Shown one piece after another: positions 37,218-47,283 of a DNA stretch of 64,000 bases. The notes under the pieces are model-generated. The model worked only from the letters and a program-made list of their open reading frames with translations. It searched no databases and was not told the DNA's origin. Within the stretch, counting starts at the first letter, position 1. Each line of letters starts with the position of its first letter. The stretch is from Yoonia sp. GPGPB17 (lineage in GTDB: Bacteria; Pseudomonadota; Alphaproteobacteria; Rhodobacterales; Rhodobacteraceae). The position numbers were made by a program, and so were the translations under genes. The DNA is taken from contig NZ_JATACI010000002.1 in assembly GCF_037892195.1 (NCBI RefSeq), positions 372,001 to 436,000 of the forward strand, read 5' to 3'.

Positions 37218-37622
37218 TTATTCGGCAGCAACGTCAGGCGAAGAGCCCGACTTTTTCTCGGTCGCGGGTGCATCTGCGCTCTCAGGTGTCTCCGACTTGG
37301 CGGGCGCGATCAATTTCTTCGTGACAGTCGGCTCTTGGCTGATCTGCGGCCTTGGCGTAGCCACAGGTGGGCTTTGTGCGGGCTTGACCGCTGCTTTCAC
37401 GCGGCGGAACACTAACATGTTTTGGTAGACCGTCGTCTTGCTCATCAACCCTTCACGTTGTTCACAGGGCAAAGTGTCGGCGCGCAGGTATTCCCAGCCG
37501 TCACCGGCCAGTTCGTTCATGGCCATCTCGAGCGCATGGGCAAAGCGATCTTCAGCAGTTTTGATGCCCTTCGCTTTCAATCCGCGCGCAGGCGCTGGTA
37601 CGACTTTATATTCGTAGCTCAT
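37218..37622 (-). CDS. DUF4177 domain-containing protein
   Basis: A 134-residue protein. The first 65 residues (MSYEYKVVPAPARGLKAKG, LAGDGWEYLRADTLP, VFRRVKAAV) match DUF4177, a small domain of unknown function. The remaining half is a Pro/Ala/Lys/Glu-rich, probably disordered tail. I start at the ATG at 37622, where the domain begins. It lies upstream of nothing on its own strand except gatB's end and shares no overlap with bolA. Confidence 0.82.
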   Translation of the reverse strand: MSYEYKVVPAPARGLKAKGIKTAEDRFAHALEMAMNELAGDGWEYLRADTLPCEQREGLMSKTTVYQNMLVFRRVKAAVKPAQSPPVATPRPQISQEPTVTKKLIAPAKSETPESADAPATEKKSGSSPDVAAE

Positions 37623-37699
37623 CACTTCACCTATCAGTCCACCCAAGAGGGTGTATCAAAACCCGACGCCCGTGCCAATGCACTCCGCGACCTTGCGGA

Positions 37700-39360
37700 T
37701 TACAGACCCAGCTTGGCAGAGACGATCTGGTTCACCGCAGCCGGGTTCGCCTTGCCCCCAGTGGCTTTCATTACTTGGCCCACAAACCAACCGACCAGTT
37801 TGGGATTGGCCTGCGCCTTTTCGACCTGCGCTGGGTTGGCAGCAATGATGTCATCGACAGCCGCTTCAATTGCGCCGGTGTCGGTGACCTGCTTCATACC
37901 TTCAGTTTCAACAATTTCAGCCGGGTCGCGGCCTGTTTTCAGCATTATCTCAAATACGTCCTTCGCGAGCTTTGATGATAAGACATTCGTGCTTCGGAGA
38001 TGGAAAAGCTCGCCAATGTCGACCCTCTCTAAGACAACATCAACGTCCTCATTGTTTTCCTTTGCCCAGCCGAAAATTGGTCCTTGGACAAAATTTGCGA
38101 TTGTGTCGACCGCCCCATAAAAATTCGTGGCTGTCGCTGCGACTTCCGCATCTTGGTTAGACTGCAGCCATCCAGTCGCTAGTTCAGCTTCAGCTGCTGT
38201 AGCGTTGTTTAGTTTCGTAGCTCTGAGTACCGACCGCGGTGGATCTTGCACATACCGTTCTAACCATCTGTTCAATTGGGCTTCAAACGCATCAGCCACA
38301 GATTTTTCGGCAGTTAAGACAGAGGCCAGGTAATCGGACAAAAGAAGCTGGCCAATGAAGCGTCTCTTCTTTTGATCCGGCAGTTCCCCGATTGTGACTT
38401 CGATGTCGTCCACCCATGCCTGCTCAATCTCCAAAGGCAACAGATCAGGGTCGGGGAAGTAGCGGTAGTCATGCGCCTCTTCCTTGGACCGCATGGACCG
38501 CGTTTCGTTCTTGTCCGGGTCATAAAGACGCGTTTCTTGCGTTACTTCTTGCCCGTCTTCGATCAGGGCAATCTGGCGGCGCGCCTCATAGTCGATCGCC
38601 ATCTGAATGAACCGCATTGAGTTCATGTTCTTGATCTCACAGCGGGTGCCAAGATGACTGAAATCCTGTGTTTCCTGATAACGCTCATAGTCGCCGGGGC
38701 GACAGACCGACACGTTCACGTCTGCCCGCAGATTGCCATTTTGCATGTTCCCGTCGCAGGTGCCCAAGTAGCGCAGGATCTGGCGCAGTTTCAGCACATA
38801 AGCCGCTGCTTCCTCTGGCCCGCGAATATCGGGGCGGCTGACGATCTCCATCAACGCCACACCGGTACGGTTCAGGTCCACAAATGACATATGTGGATCC
38901 ATGTCATGGATCGACTTACCAGCGTCTTGTTCAAGGTGGATACGCTCGATCCGCACAGTGCGCGCCTCGCCATTGCCCATTTCAACCAGCACTTCGCCTT
39001 CGCCGACGATGGGGTGGTAGAGCTGCGAAATCTGATAGCCTTGCGGCAGGTCAGGGTAGAAATAGTTTTTGCGGTCAAAGGCTGACACGAGGTTGATCTC
39101 AGCATTCAGGCCCAGCCCCGTCTTTACGGCCTGCGCGACGCAACCTTCGTTGATCACGGGCAGCATGCCGGGCATGCTTAAGCATCCACAAACGCCACAT
39201 TGCTATTGGGCTCTGCGCCAAACAATGTTGAGGCGCCTGAGAACAACTTCGCATTCGTCGCGACTTGTGCGTGCACCTCAAGGCCGATCACCAATTCCCA
39301 ATCGCTGGTTGCACCGGCGATCACTTTGGGGGCAGGGGCTGTATAGGTGAGGTCAAGCAT
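37700..39360 (-). CDS. gatB: Asp/Glu-tRNA amidotransferase subunit GatB, frame broken at GCTTAAGC
   Basis: GatB is the kinase/transamidase subunit that converts Glu-tRNA(Gln) and Asp-tRNA(Asn). The first 60 codons ([23 protein letters not shown]) end in VDA followed by TAA inside GCTTAAGC; the frame resumes as [21 protein letters not shown], where homologues read VDAAMPGMLP. The body shows [27 protein letters not shown] and the YqeY-like tail ending [16 protein letters not shown]. Repaired length is about 552 residues, roughly 50 more than usual: the region 37960-38350 codes for an expanded, divergent segment with lower GC. Loss of GatB would be lethal where GlnRS or AsnRS is missing, so the break is probably not real. 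Confidence 0.9.
39176..39183. repeat. GCTTAAGC at the gatB frame break
   Basis: Third copy. On the minus strand GAT-GCTTAAGC-ATG stands where GAT plus two Ala/Gly codons plus ATG is expected from homologues. Confidence 0.7.
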
Positions 39361-39433
39361 GAGGCGCTTCCTTTGTCTGCATTCGCCTTCGTTTAAAAGA
39401 AGGCGGACCCAGCTTCAAGGGAACATGCGTGGC

Positions 39434-40288
39434 CTATTTTGCGAAAGCACGTGAAGTAGCGACGAGGTTCACAGTCGGGGCATCCTTACCACCCAAAGCC
39501 AGCGTCGCGCGGCGCAGCATCGCGATCCCGTCTTCTGCGCTGTGCGGGATTGAGACGGCAGAAATCGGTTCGCCCACAGTGACCCGGAAGGGTTGGCGCG
39601 CCTTGTTCAGCGTCTCATGAAACAAAGTGATATCCCGCAAGGTCGGGTGGATCAGATCGAAAAGGTAGAAGAGAGCCGAGTTGCGTGCCTGAATATTCAC
39701 CGGGATCACAGGCAGATCAAACTTACGCGCCAGCAGCGCCGCCGAAGCCAACCACGGCCGTTCATAAAGCCGCAGACCACGGCGTTTTGCCAAGCGGCCT
39801 GAGGGGAAGATGACGCCAAGGCGCGCGGCATCGGTTGCATTGCGGACATATGCCATCGTTTCGCGCGTCTTTGCATGACTGCGCTGTTCCTTGCGCCATT
39901 CCACCGGGGCGATCATGGTTTCCATTTGAGGAAACACCCGCAGGATATCGCGGTTGGCAAAGAAATAAGCATCAGGGCGTATGGTGCCAAGCAAGCCATT
40001 CAGGATGATCCCATCAGCGATACCGGTGGGGTGGTTGGCCACGATCAATGCGGGCCCATGCGCGGGAATATGACCCAATCCGCTGGCATGGACCATCTTT
40101 GACAAACGTTCGGCCATGGTACCCATGATCTGGTCAGATGGCGCGTGTTCCAGCGATTTGGCGATATCAACGGTGGTATCATAGGCCAGAAGGCGGTGAA
40201 GGCACCGTTTGGCGATGCGGGTGCCGGGGCGATCACTGTAAAGCCACGGGGCGCGTTCAGCGATCAGCGGGTCAATGCGATGTTCCAT
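39434..40288 (-). CDS. PlsC-like 1-acyl-glycerophosphate/ornithine-lipid type acyltransferase
   Basis: A 284-residue acyltransferase-family protein. The core reads ALIVANHPTGIADG, an NHP-type version of the HX4-5D active site, then FFANRDILRVFP, and FPSGRLAKR where other members have the FPEG block; VIPVNIQAR closes the fold. The NHPxG form is closest to the putative-hemolysin/OlsB-like branch. No membrane helix of note, so it is probably peripheral. The acceptor lipid is not known. Confidence 0.82.
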   Translation of the reverse strand: MEHRIDPLIAERAPWLYSDRPGTRIAKRCLHRLLAYDTTVDIAKSLEHAPSDQIMGTMAERLSKMVHASGLGHIPAHGPALIVANHPTGIADGIILNGLLGTIRPDAYFFANRDILRVFPQMETMIAPVEWRKEQRSHAKTRETMAYVRNATDAARLGVIFPSGRLAKRRGLRLYERPWLASAALLARKFDLPVIPVNIQARNSALFYLFDLIHPTLRDITLFHETLNKARQPFRVTVGEPISAVSIPHSAEDGIAMLRRATLALGGKDAPTVNLVATSRAFAK

Positions 40289-40390
40289 AAGCCATCAATG
40301 CGCTGGCCCGCGTAACGTTTCCACGACAATCTTATGACAGCTTTGCAACGGCAAAAGCTTGCAGCAATGGGCATGCCCTTTCGGCAAAGT

Positions 40391-42944
40391 TCAGCCCAAG
40401 ATGCGTGTCACCATTTCTTCGGTATCACCTGAAAGATCAGGCGTTTGCGCGATTCGCATCAGCGCGGCGCGCATTTTCCCTTGCCGATCAGCATCATATC
40501 GCCTCCATGTATCGAATGAGGCCGTGACGCGGGCTGCCGTTTGCGGGTTTAGCGGATCAAGCTTGATCAACCAGTCCGCCAGCAGATCATATGCCGCGCC
40601 AGACGCGTGGTGGAACCCGGCTGTGTTCGCTTTCAGCCCCCCGAAGACCGACCGAAACCGGTTGGGATTCTTGATGTCAAAAGCGGGGTGTTTTGTTAGG
40701 CGCTCAGCGGTCGCGGTGGCGGCGTCCGGTGCGGCCAAGCTGACTTGCAGTGCAAACCATTTATCCATGACCAATCTGTCATGTTGCCACTGGTTTTCAA
40801 AAGCGGCCAATGCGTCAGCACCTTTCGAGATTTGTAACAGTGCGCGCAACGCGCCCAGTTGCTGGGTCATGTTGTCGGCACTGCCAAACTGCTGCGACGC
40901 CTGCTTGCCGCCGTCCAGCTTGCTGATCAACGCCAGCACCGTGTTACCAAGCGTACGTTTGCTTGGCTGGCTCCGCATCTGGTGTGTAAGCACCGGTGAC
41001 GATCATATCGGCGTAAATGCGCGGTAGTGTATCCTGCAAATGCTGCGCGATATGCAGTTTCAGCGTCTCATGCGTTTGATTGATCGCTGTCGGATCCGGT
41101 GTATGGCCCGTGTCAGATAGCGCCTGGGCGGTATCCTCTTCGCTGGGTAGGCGCAGCACCAAAGCCCGGAACGCGGGATCAAGTGCGTCGTCGCGCAAGA
41201 CAGATGCAAGCCCATCAAGAAATGCTGCATCTGGTGTCGCGTCCTCACGGACCATGCGCACCAGCAAGTCCTGTGCGAGCGTCCGACCTGCGTCCCATCT
41301 GTTGAACGGGTCGGTGTCGTGGGCCAAAAGAAATGCGCGGTCAGCATTCGTTCGGTCATGTTTTACAATCACCGGGGCCGAAAAGTTGCGCAGGATTGAT
41401 GGGATTGGTTTGCCGGTCAGTCCTTCAAACGTAAAGGTTTGGGCCGCGTCTGTCATTTCCAGAACCGTTGTTGGGACCACCTCAGCACCGTTGTCATTCA
41501 GCAAACCGACGGCGATTGGCAGCAACAAAGGCTCTTTGTTCTCCTGATCCGGCGTTACCGGTGTGTCTTGATGCAAATGCAGGTGATAGGTGCCATCGAC
41601 GAATTCATCGCTGACGGTCAGGCGCGGTGTGCCTGCTTGGCTGTACCATTTGGCGAATTGGGACAAATCGCGCCCGGTGGTGTCTTCAAAGACCTGTAAC
41701 CAGTCTTCAATCGTGGCGGCATCGCCGTCGTGCCGTTCGAAATAGAGGTCGAGCGCTTTGGCATAGGCGGCATCACCCACCAAAAGTTTGAGCATCCCAA
41801 TAACCTCGGCCCCCTTTTCGTAGACTGTCGCGGTATAAAAATTGTTGATCTCGACAAAGCTGGCGGGCCGGACCGGGTGCGCCAATGGCCCATTGTCTTC
41901 GCGGAACTGATAGGCGCGCAGGACCATCGCGTCATCAATGCGTTTGACAGGGTGGCTGCGCATATCACCAGTGAATTGCTGATCGCGGAAAACCGTCAGG
42001 CCTTCCTTCAGGCAAAGCTGGAACCAATCCCGGCAGGTGATCCGGTTGCCAGTCCAGTTGTGAAAGTATTCATGCGCGATGATCGCCTCGATCCGTTCGA
42101 AATCGGCATCGGTCGCAGTTTCTGGTGATGCGAGAACGGCAGAGGCGTTAAAGATATTCAGCCCCTTGTTTTCCATCGCGCCTGCGTTGAAGTCATCGAC
42201 CGCAACGATGTTGAACAGATCAAGATCGTATTCGCGGCCATACACATCTTCATCCCAAGCCATGGACTTCTTGAGCGCCTCCATGCCGAAGGCACATTTC
42301 GCCTCATCTGCGCCAGGGCGAACCCAAATGTTCAGATCGACATCGCGCCCAGACCGGGTGATGAACCTATCCGAATGCGCGACAAGATCGCCTGCCACCA
42401 GCGCGAAAAGGTAGGCCGGTTTGGGCCAGGGATCATGCCATTCGGCCCAGTCATCACCAGCAGCTGTTGGGTTCCCGTTGGACAGCAGCACCGGCAGGTC
42501 ACCTTCAATGCGCACGGTAAACACGCCCATCACATCAGGACGGTCCGGGTAGTATGTGATCTTGCGAAACCCCTCGGCCTCGCATTGGGTGCAATACATG
42601 CCGTTCGACATGTAAAGGCCTTCAAGCGCAGTGTTTGTGGCGGGGCTGATTTCCACCTCCGCCTCAAAAACAAAAGGAGCGCTGGGAACAGGACAGCGCA
42701 GACCGACGGTGCTGATGTCCGGGTCAACCGGTTGCCCATCAATCTTGGCGCTGATCAGTTTCAGATCGTCACCGTGCAAGAATAAATTGGTATCGTTGGC
42801 ATCCGGGTTGGGTCGAAAAGCGATGTGCGAGACAACGCGCGTATTTGTCGCCCCCAACTTGAAAGTCAGATGGACGGTATCCACCAGATAGGCAGGCGGC
42901 GTATAGTCCGACAGGTAGATCTTTTGCGGGGCAGCGTCTTTCAT
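40391..42944 (-). CDS. pepN: Aminopeptidase N (M1 family), frame broken near its C-terminal domain
   Basis: PepN is a broad-range zinc aminopeptidase of the cytoplasm. GAMENKGLNIF binds the substrate N terminus; the zinc site is HEYFH starting at H291 with the third ligand further on. After PDAEPAKQ the frame stops; dropping one A from the AAA run (TTT at 40958-40960 on the plus strand) joins it to RTLGNTVLALISKLDGG and the C-terminal helical ARM-like domain. Repaired length is 850 residues, the usual size. Everything else looks intact, so I suspect a base-call error. Confidence 0.91.
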
Positions 42945-43179
42945 GGGGCGCTCCTTGGTTGGCTACATCCAAGGTAGGGCGGGCGCCTGCGAAGCGCCAC
43001 CACCATCCGGGCCAAAGTTTGGGATGACCTGCGCTATTGCACGGCGCGCACGCTCGGTCGCTGACCCCAAGTAAACAAATCGTCCCGACCGAGTTGCCTA
43101 TCGGAAACTTTCGCACTACCTCCGTTGCTGAGCGGCAATCGTGTGCCGCGGTATGCAGCAATCCAAAAAGGGGCGGGTC

Positions 43180-45327
43180 ATGACGGATCGCATTGAAAAA
43201 CAAGGGCTGAAAGTCGCGACAGAACTGGCGAATTTCATTGATTCCCGGGCATTGGATGGCACCGGCATTGATAGCGACACATTTTGGAAAGGCTTTGCCG
43301 GGCTGGTTGCTGAGATGACGCCGCGCAATCGTGCGGCCCTTGCCACGCGCGATGAGATGCAGGCGACCATTGATGCATGGCACGTCGAGCGGCGCGGGCA
43401 AGGCCTCGACCGCACCGCATATGAGGCGTTCTTGCGCGAGATCGGTTACTTGGTTCCTGAGGGCGACGATTTTGCAATTGATACCTCAAATGTTGACCCC
43501 GAGATTGCGACGGTCCCCGGCCCACAGCTTGTTGTCCCCATCACCAATGCGCGCTTTGCGCTGAATGCGGCTAATGCGCGTTGGGGCAGCCTGTATGATG
43601 CATTCTATGGGACGGACGCCATGGGTGAGTTGCCGCCCAAAGGTGGGTATGATCGTGGCCACGGATCGCGCGTCGTTGCCCGGGCAAGGGTATTTCTGGA
43701 CGAAGCTTTCCCGATTGACGGCACAAGCCATGCTGACGTGTCGCGCTATCATATCCGCGATGGTGTATTGCTGGTCGATGATCATCCGTTATGCCAGCCC
43801 GAGAAGTTTGTCGGCTATCGCGGCAACCCCAAAGCACCAGATGCCATTTTGCTGCGCAACAACGGTTTGCATGTGGAACTTGTTTTTGATCGTGCGCACC
43901 CGATCGGTAGCCGGGACCAAGCATTGCTTGCCGATGTGCGCCTTGAAAGCGCTGTTTCAGCGATCATGGACTGTGAGGATAGCGTCGCCTGTGTGGATGC
44001 AGAGGACAAGGTTGAGGCGTATAGCAACTGGCTGGGCCTGATGCAGGGCAACCTGACGGCTGAATTCCAGAAAGGCGGACAGACTATGACCCGTCGTTTG
44101 GCTGATGACATTACCTATACCGCGCCGGATGGCAGCGACTTGACCCTGAAGGGCCGCGCACTGTTGTGGATCCGTAACGTCGGCCACCTGATGACAAATC
44201 CCGCTATACTGGATGCCAATGATGATGAGGTCTTTGAAGGCCTGATGGATGCGATGATCACCGTGCTGATCGCAATACATGACCTGAAACGCGACGGCGG
44301 CAACTCTGCCCTTGGATCAGTCTATGTGGTCAAACCCAAGATGCATGGACCTGATGAAGTCGCCCTGACCAACGATATCTTCAACATGGTTGAAGATGCG
44401 CTAGACCTGCCGCGCAACACCGTCAAGATTGGTATCATGGATGAGGAACGCCGTACGACCGTGAACCTCAAGGAGTGTATCCGCGCGGCCAAGTCGCGTG
44501 TGGCGTTCATCAACACAGGTTTCCTGGATCGCACGGGTGATGAAATTCATACCTCGATGGAGGCCGGGCCATTCAGCCGAAAAGACTTTATCAAGCGCAA
44601 ACAATGGATTGGCGCTTATGAAGATCAAAACGTCGATATCGGACTGGAATGCGGATTCTCTGGCAAGGCCCAGATTGGCAAAGGCATGTGGGCGATGCCC
44701 GATATGATGGCCGCCATGCTGGAGCAAAAGATCGGTCACCCACAATCGGGTGCGAATTGCGCATGGGTGCCAAGCCCCACAGCCGCGACGTTGCATGCGC
44801 TGCACTACCACAAAGTTGACGTGATGGCGGTGCAGGCAAAACTGCTGAAAGGCGGGCGGCGGGCCTATGTTTCGTCCGTTCTGGATATTCCATTGGCACA
44901 GTATCAGCGCTGGACGGATGCGCAGAAAATCAAAGAGGTCGAGAATAACGCCCAAGGCATCCTTGGCTATGTTGTGCGCTGGATTGACCAAGGTGTTGGC
45001 TGCTCGAAGGTGCCAGACATCAACGACGTGGGGCTGATGGAGGATCGCGCGACTTGCCGGATTTCCAGCCAGGCACTGGCCAATTGGCTGCACCATGAGG
45101 TTGTCAGCGAAGAACAGGTCATGGAGGCCATGCGCAAGATGGCTGCCGTTGTGGACGGGCAAAATGCGGACGACCCCGCCTATCGCCCTATGGCGCCAGA
45201 GTTCAATGGGATCGCGTTTCAAGCGGCCTGTGATCTGGTCTTCAAGGGCCGCATTCAACCGTCCGGCTACACCGAACCCGTCCTGCATCAGCGCCGGTTG
45301 GAGCTGAAAGCGCAGCGTAATCACTAA
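43180..45327 (+). CDS. glcB: Malate synthase G
   Basis: Malate synthase G condenses glyoxylate and acetyl-CoA to malate. The 715-residue isoform G (not the shorter A) is clear from [27 protein letters not shown], the Mg-binding/catalytic regions around [11 protein letters not shown] and the reactive cysteine block [20 protein letters not shown] take the ATG at 43180 behind AAGGGGCGGG; the frame runs back to 43141 without similarity. A GlcG-like gene follows after 21 bases, an arrangement typical of glycolate/glyoxylate loci. Isocitrate lyase is not in the window. Confidence 0.95.
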   Translation: MTDRIEKQGLKVATELANFIDSRALDGTGIDSDTFWKGFAGLVAEMTPRNRAALATRDEMQATIDAWHVERRGQGLDRTAYEAFLREIGYLVPEGDDFAIDTSNVDPEIATVPGPQLVVPITNARFALNAANARWGSLYDAFYGTDAMGELPPKGGYDRGHGSRVVARARVFLDEAFPIDGTSHADVSRYHIRDGVLLVDDHPLCQPEKFVGYRGNPKAPDAILLRNNGLHVELVFDRAHPIGSRDQALLADVRLESAVSAIMDCEDSVACVDAEDKVEAYSNWLGLMQGNLTAEFQKGGQTMTRRLADDITYTAPDGSDLTLKGRALLWIRNVGHLMTNPAILDANDDEVFEGLMDAMITVLIAIHDLKRDGGNSALGSVYVVKPKMHGPDEVALTNDIFNMVEDALDLPRNTVKIGIMDEERRTTVNLKECIRAAKSRVAFINTGFLDRTGDEIHTSMEAGPFSRKDFIKRKQWIGAYEDQNVDIGLECGFSGKAQIGKGMWAMPDMMAAMLEQKIGHPQSGANCAWVPSPTAATLHALHYHKVDVMAVQAKLLKGGRRAYVSSVLDIPLAQYQRWTDAQKIKEVENNAQGILGYVVRWIDQGVGCSKVPDINDVGLMEDRATCRISSQALANWLHHEVVSEEQVMEAMRKMAAVVDGQNADDPAYRPMAPEFNGIAFQAACDLVFKGRIQPSGYTEPVLHQRRLELKAQRNH

Positions 45328-45348
45328 GTTTCCAAGGGAGAAACAGAC

Positions 45349-45777
45349 ATGGCTGAAATCTCAGCAAACAAGGCGCGTACCATCATTCGCAAAGCATTGG
45401 CCAAGGGCGACGAGATGGGTTTCAAGCCGCTCTCGGTTGTTATTCTGGATGCGGGCGGGCACGTGAAAGCGTTTGAGCGTGCCGATGGCGCAGCTCCCGG
45501 CCGCTTTGGGATCGCGCATGGCAAGGCCTATGGATCAGTGATGCTAGGCATGGCCGGTACAGCGCAGATGGCACGCGCTGAACAACAGGCTTACTTCATG
45601 GCTGCCGTGAATGGTGTTTACGGCGGGCAAGTTGTGCCTGTGCCGGGCGGCGTCTTGGTGCGTGACAAGCGCGGCAATGTGATTGGCGCTGTTGGGGTCA
45701 CGGGTGATACATCGGACAATGACGTGATTGCGGCCATGGCCGGGATCGACGCTGCCGGTTTGAGCGGCGAAGCTTAA
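45349..45777 (+). CDS. glcG: GlcG/HbpS family protein
   Basis: A 142-residue member of the GlcG/HbpS (DUF336) family, compact alpha/beta octamer-forming proteins; some bind haem, others occur in glycolate operons. Family markers are SVVILDAGGHVKAFERADGA and PVPGGVLVRDKRGNVIGAVGVTGDTSDND. It has a good ribosome binding site (AAGGGAG) and follows glcB closely, which points to the glyoxylate context. The molecular role is not settled. Confidence 0.9.
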   Translation: MAEISANKARTIIRKALAKGDEMGFKPLSVVILDAGGHVKAFERADGAAPGRFGIAHGKAYGSVMLGMAGTAQMARAEQQAYFMAAVNGVYGGQVVPVPGGVLVRDKRGNVIGAVGVTGDTSDNDVIAAMAGIDAAGLSGEA

Positions 45778-45784
45778 TAAAATC

Positions 45785-45822
45785 GCGCATATGCCTGTCA
45801 AAATCTGGCATGTGCGCATTTG
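45785..45822 (+). terminator. Stem-loop terminator after the glcB-glcG pair
   Basis: GCGCATATGCC (45785-45795) pairs with GGCATGTGCGC (45807-45817) including one G-T wobble, then ATTTGTT follows. The stem is long but the T-run is short, so termination efficiency is uncertain. Confidence 0.65.
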
Positions 45823-45903
45823 TTGGCGCCGTTGTGCGCCACATTGCCTTTAAAACATCCATTTTGGACGCTAGACAGGGTGAAACCTCAAAAAGGATCA
45901 CTG

Positions 45904-46671
45904 ATGGCGCGCCCAGTTGTTGGCATTATCTCAAACTCGCATCTGATTAACGAAGAATACCTCGTGCAGGGCGCAGGTGCTATGAATGTGCAGGCGCTGT
46001 CGGATGTGTCAGGCGTGGCACCGGTGATCATTCCAGCCGACCCCGAGGTGCACAGTATTGAAGAACTCATGGCCATCTGTGATGGCTTCTTCTTTCCTGG
46101 CGGTCGACCGAACGTCCATCCTGAAGAGTATGGCGAGGAAGAGACCGAAGCCCATGGCACGTTTGAGCGTAACCGCGACCGGATCACATTGCCGCTGATT
46201 CGGGCTTGCGTGGCGCATGCGCAGCCTGTGTTGGGCGTATGTCTTGGGTTTCAGGAAATGAATGTGGCGATGGGTGGCACGCTTTACCCCGAAATCCGCG
46301 ATTTGCCGGGGCGTGACAATCATCGCATGCCCCCCGATGGCACTTTGGAAGAAAAGTTCGAGCTGCGCCATGAGGTCACACTGACCGAGGGCGGTCCTTT
46401 TCACCGCCTGTTTGGAAACCACAAGGTCATGACCAACACCCTGCACGGGCAGGGAATTAAGCAGCCGGGCGCGCGTATCGTGATTGATGGGTATGCCCCG
46501 GATGGCACGCCAGAGGCGATCTATGTCAAAGATGCGCCGGGCTTTGCGATGTCGGTGCAATGGCACCCAGAATGGAACGCCGCAGATGATCCCGTGTCAC
46601 GGCCACTCTTTGAAGCTTTTGGTACCGCTTGCCGTGGTTGGGCGTCTGGCGGTTTGCGTAAAGTGGGTTAG
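45904..46671 (+). CDS. Gamma-glutamyl-gamma-aminobutyrate hydrolase-type (C26) class I amidotransferase
   Basis: A 255-residue class I glutamine amidotransferase-like hydrolase of family C26 (PuuD-like). The nucleophile elbow is VLGVCLGFQEMNVAMGG, where Leu stands in the usual Arg position after Cys; the histidine and glutamate follow in VQWHPEW. FFFPGGRPNVHPEEYG is the typical substrate-side turn. The ATG at 45904 has AAGGA nearby. The substrate may be a gamma-glutamyl amide from polyamine breakdown, but no puu partners are present. Confidence 0.87.
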   Translation: MARPVVGIISNSHLINEEYLVQGAGAMNVQALSDVSGVAPVIIPADPEVHSIEELMAICDGFFFPGGRPNVHPEEYGEEETEAHGTFERNRDRITLPLIRACVAHAQPVLGVCLGFQEMNVAMGGTLYPEIRDLPGRDNHRMPPDGTLEEKFELRHEVTLTEGGPFHRLFGNHKVMTNTLHGQGIKQPGARIVIDGYAPDGTPEAIYVKDAPGFAMSVQWHPEWNAADDPVSRPLFEAFGTACRGWASGGLRKVG

Positions 46672-46682
46672 GCCAACCTTAT

Positions 46683-46696
46683 CTGATTTGGATCAA
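46683..46696. promoter_or_regulatory. FNR/FnrL-type box before the HemG-like gene
   Basis: CTGAT-TTGG-ATCAA matches the FNR-family consensus TTGAT-N4-ATCAA in nine of ten positions. It is centred about 60 bases before the TTG start at 46750. In Rhodobacter relatives FnrL activates haem genes at low oxygen, so the fit with the neighbouring gene is good; binding is not shown. Confidence 0.55.
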
Positions 46697-46749
46697 TTTT
46701 AAGATCTGCCCTTGTTGCTATTCTGTGCTCAGAAACAAGGAGCAACACG

Positions 46750-47280
46750 TTGAACATCTTGATCACCTACGCCTCAACCGAAGGGCAGACCCGTAAAGTC
46801 GCCCGCTATTGCGCAGATTATCTGAACGGGCAGGGCCATTCTGTCGAACTGGTGGGCGCGCAGGATGCGTATGACGCTGAACTCGCGCGCTTTGATGCGG
46901 TTTTGCTCGCGGGGTCCTTGCACGGTGGCAAATATCAAAAAGCACTTGTCGCGCTGGCGACGGCCAAAGCGGCGACACTTACACAGGCGCGTGCGGCGTT
47001 CCTGTCCGTATCCTTGACCGCCGCCGGGGATGACGCTGATGAATGGGCTGGGCTGGCTGATTGTGTGAGCCGTTTTGCCAGAAAGACCGGTTGGACACCA
47101 CCTACGGTGATGCATGTGGCCGGGGCGTTCCGGTTTTCGGAATATGATTTCTTCAAATCCTGGGCCATGCGTTGGATCGCGTCGCAAAAAGGGGAAGAGA
47201 TCACGCCGCATGAAGATAAGGAATTCACCGATTGGGCCGCCCTTAAGAAAACATTGGATGTATGGTTGGCGGGGACCTGA
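46750..47280 (+). CDS. hemG: Flavodoxin-domain protein, HemG-like protoporphyrinogen oxidase
   Basis: A 176-residue flavodoxin-like protein. The FMN phosphate loop is TYASTEGQTRKVA at residues 6-18, the family box LAGSLHGGKYQKAL follows, and the C-terminal YDFFKSWAMRWIASQKG is typical of HemG, the quinone-linked protoporphyrinogen IX oxidase. The start is a rare TTG behind a strong AAGGAG. An FnrL-type box lies upstream. Many alphaproteobacteria use HemJ instead, so this could be an anaerobic alternative or a general flavodoxin; the name is family-based. Confidence 0.8.
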   Translation: MNILITYASTEGQTRKVARYCADYLNGQGHSVELVGAQDAYDAELARFDAVLLAGSLHGGKYQKALVALATAKAATLTQARAAFLSVSLTAAGDDADEWAGLADCVSRFARKTGWTPPTVMHVAGAFRFSEYDFFKSWAMRWIASQKGEEITPHEDKEFTDWAALKKTLDVWLAGT

Positions 47281-47283
47281 GAT

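Noticed and set aside
37700..39360. An intein or group II intron explaining the extra length of GatB (and GlyS)
   Set aside because: The surplus is only about 50-60 residues, far below an intein, and no splicing-end residues or intron RNA structure are visible.
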